A DNA stretch of 64,000 nt, taken from the NCBI GenBank assembly GCA_033391075.1, contig JAWPMV010000005.1:62001-126000 (forward strand), in the 5' to 3' direction. The stretch is from Bacteroidia bacterium. GTDB taxonomy: Bacteria; Bacteroidota; Bacteroidia; J057. Below are positions 62,264 through 64,000 of this stretch, piece by piece. Position 1 is the first letter of the stretch; each line of letters starts with the position of its first letter. Below the pieces are notes generated by a model. The model was not told the origin of the DNA. It saw only the letters and a list, made by a program, of their open reading frames with translations, and made no database searches. A program made the translations under genes and the position numbers.

Positions 62264-62706
62264 GTCACGATTCATCTCTTTTTAATTAGTTCGGAAAGGG
62301 AATGAAAAGACAACATTGGTAACGAGCTGATTCCCATTCAAAAAAATAGGATTTAAACTCATCCCTTCTATACTACCGTTCACCCAGAGTATTCTACTGT
62401 TCCTCCGAAAAATTGAACATTTCAAGGCAAAAAAACATTAGCCAGCTTTTTTAAGATTACCTTTAGACCAAGGAAATATTAGGTACTTTTTTAATTTTTA
62501 AATACATCCATAATAAAGTAGCAGGCAGGATAACTGCATGGCTCCGGAAGTACTAAAAATTAAGCTTATTCGAATTTTGATACTTGTGTTTATCCCCCGT
62601 AACTTCTTAAATAGGCAGATTCAAGTATTGCTCTGGCATAAGATTTCCGTACAGCCAAAACGACTCTATAATCTAATTGGGTTTAGAGTTCTAAATGTAA
62701 TCAGGA
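62264..62706. other. 443-bp leader before the polysaccharide gene, no gene recognised
   Basis: A+T-rich, with no palindrome or promoter box that I can assign confidently. A 59-codon frame from ATG at 62538 overlaps the next gene's start by 11 bp but shows no homology. A long leader is common before exopolysaccharide operons and may carry antitermination signals. Confidence 0.4.
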
Positions 62707-64000
62707 ATGATTGTTAAAAAACAGAGGATAGTCTTTGCCTATTTAATAATTGAACTTCTCTTACTCAATCTCGCGTATATTCCATTTTATATGGGAAGAT
62801 TCGGCGAAATACTTCAACCCTCCTTTTGGGGAAACTTTATTCAATCTCCTCTTTTCGCCTTCATCCTGTTCAATCTTAGCTGGTTACTGATTGTCGCCTT
62901 TAAAGGGGCAAATGAAATCTATTTAAGTGAGAATCATTTGAAAAGATTTAAGCACCTGACGATCAATATTCTCGGTTATATGGGGATACTTTCCTCACTT
63001 ATGCTTGTATTTGAGGTAATCGACTTTGAATGGCAACTGCTGATTTTGCCCCTCAGCCTTTTTGCCGTGCTCAATTTTCTCAGTTTTGCCTGGATTTCAA
63101 AAGTTTTCAGATCGAAAATAAGAGAACAAGCCTTCGGCTCAAATTTACTCATTATCGGTGACGGGAAAAGTGGTAGAGAAGTGATGAATTTTAGCAAAAA
63201 CAACCAACATCTGGGCTATGGCGTCCTGGGATATGTAGTAGATGAGGAAGGAAAGCTGGGAACAAATCAGGAAATTAATGTATTGGGAGAATTAAAAGAC
63301 TTAGGACAAATTCTCGACAATGTACCTGTTCATGAGATGGTCATCACCTTGCCACGTGAAGAAGATGAAAAAATCCGTCATGCAATAGAAGAGGCCAACT
63401 ATAGAGGAATTCGCATAAGCATGATCCAGGACAATCCGGAATGGATGGGACATAATTTCAAGGACTATAGACTGGGAGATTTGAACATTATGCAGTTGCG
63501 ACAAACGCCTCTGGATGATTTCAAACGCTTTATGCTAAAGAAGGTATTTGATACCCTATTTGCATTGGCAGTCCTGGTCCTCTTATCTCCCGTCTATCTT
63601 ATCATAGGATTGATGATCGTCATTGAATCGGGCTTTCCGGTTTTCTATACTCCTACAAGGAAAAGGGAAGCAGGCATGACTTTTAAATGCTATAAATTCC
63701 GGACCATGAATGTGTGTGATGATCCGAATGCAGGTACAAAATCAACTGTCAAAGACGATCCCCGGCTAACCAAAATGGGGAAATTTCTCCGTAAAAAGGA
63801 TTTGGATGAATTACCCCAATTTTTCAATGTTCTCAAAGGAGAAATGAGTGTTGTGGGTCCTCGGCCCCATCGTGTTCATTTGAAGCAGGACTTTAGAAGT
63901 GTCGTGCAGGAGTACATGGTCAGGCATTATGTCAAACCCGGCATTACCGGTTGGGCACAGGTAAATGGATGGCGTGGTCCTACAGTTACCCAGGAACAAA
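62707..64000 (+). CDS. Undecaprenyl-phosphate glycosylphosphotransferase, 3'-truncated by window end
   Basis: First 431 residues of a WbaP/WcaJ-type initiating sugar transferase. Start at ATG 62707 with AGGA four bases upstream. Four TM helices at about 10-30, 50-67, 85-105 and 108-130, then a CoA-binding-like Rossmann domain (NLLIIGDGKSGREVMNFSKN, 147-240), a fifth helix at 282-304 and the catalytic domain: CYKFRTMNV, KDLDELPQFFNVLKGEMSV, GPRPHRVHLKQ and KPGITGWAQVNGWRG. It attaches a hexose-1-phosphate to the lipid carrier and begins exopolysaccharide synthesis. The rest of the gene and cluster lie beyond the window. Confidence 0.94.
   Translation, partial: MIVKKQRIVFAYLIIELLLLNLAYIPFYMGRFGEILQPSFWGNFIQSPLFAFILFNLSWLLIVAFKGANEIYLSENHLKRFKHLTINILGYMGILSSLMLVFEVIDFEWQLLILPLSLFAVLNFLSFAWISKVFRSKIREQAFGSNLLIIGDGKSGREVMNFSKNNQHLGYGVLGYVVDEEGKLGTNQEINVLGELKDLGQILDNVPVHEMVITLPREEDEKIRHAIEEANYRGIRISMIQDNPEWMGHNFKDYRLGDLNIMQLRQTPLDDFKRFMLKKVFDTLFALAVLVLLSPVYLIIGLMIVIESGFPVFYTPTRKREAGMTFKCYKFRTMNVCDDPNAGTKSTVKDDPRLTKMGKFLRKKDLDELPQFFNVLKGEMSVVGPRPHRVHLKQDFRSVVQEYMVRHYVKPGITGWAQVNGWRGPTVTQEQ

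Noticed and set aside
62538-62717. 59-codon plus-strand frame before the polysaccharide gene
   Set aside because: No homology recognised, basic and hydrophobic mix without a signal peptide; overlaps the start of the real gene by 11 bp. Kept only as a note in the leader entry.

Overview
The window reads as a chromosomal segment of a Bacteroidota bacterium, probably a marine or aquatic Saprospiria-type organism (Lewinella or Haliscomenobacter relatives). The grounds are a SusC/SusD pair, a type IX secretion C-terminal sorting domain, many SPII lipoproteins, near absence of Shine-Dalgarno sequences, TAnnTTTG-type -7 boxes, and REP-like repeats of the kind that yield spurious 'CHCERSEAI' peptides. 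Taxonomy is inference. I saw no rRNA, tRNA, CRISPR array, IS element or prophage.

Layout. 1-2.4 kb: 3' part of a TonB-dependent receptor and its terminator. 2.4-5.5 kb: a repeat island, a DinB-like protein, and a thiosulfate module (diheme TsdA-type cytochrome plus a Tat-exported DsrE-like protein). 5.5-27.4 kb: accessory and housekeeping genes, mostly on the minus strand. These include an S41 peptidase with an AraC regulator, an ECF sigma factor with a C-terminal TPR-like region paired with a DGPF/YCII protein, an OmpA-like protein, VOC plus AraC, a CocE-type hydrolase, Crp/Fnr, SUKH, a LysR/methyltransferase pair and ankyrin. A tandem REP array with a 150-bp period (18.26-18.79 kb) and two decayed genes also lie here.

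27.5-49.9 kb is the main functional block: a GntP-family permease, an AraC regulator, SusC, SusD, then after a strong intrinsic terminator a same-strand run of an FG-GAP/ASPIC protein with a T9SS tail, an enolase-superfamily dehydratase-like enzyme, a sulfatase, a GH2 enzyme with an extra C-terminal domain, a GH78-like enzyme, an amidohydrolase, a TIKI/TraB-like lipoprotein, a hexosamine-6-phosphate isomerase/deaminase-like protein and a ROK kinase. Together they suggest import and breakdown of a sulfated glycan containing uronic or aldonic acid, deoxy-sugar and/or amino-sugar parts. The actual substrate is not determined.

50-62.1 kb holds two OmpR-type two-component systems. The first (HK 50957-52210, RR 49959-50657) is divergent from a small Cys-rich exported protein. 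Their shared intergenic region carries four 11-bp direct repeats immediately upstream of a good -7 box. The second (RR 58244, HK 58938) is followed by a SulP transporter, and related T-y-y-TAAT direct repeats with about 11-bp spacing lie upstream of both the RR gene and the SulP gene, which suggests a small regulon. Between them are a second S41 peptidase, an AraC regulator, a DUF3095 protein, an SDR and the frameshifted tail of a CoA-transferase. The window ends inside a polyprenyl glycosylphosphotransferase (62707 onward), probably the first gene of an exopolysaccharide cluster.
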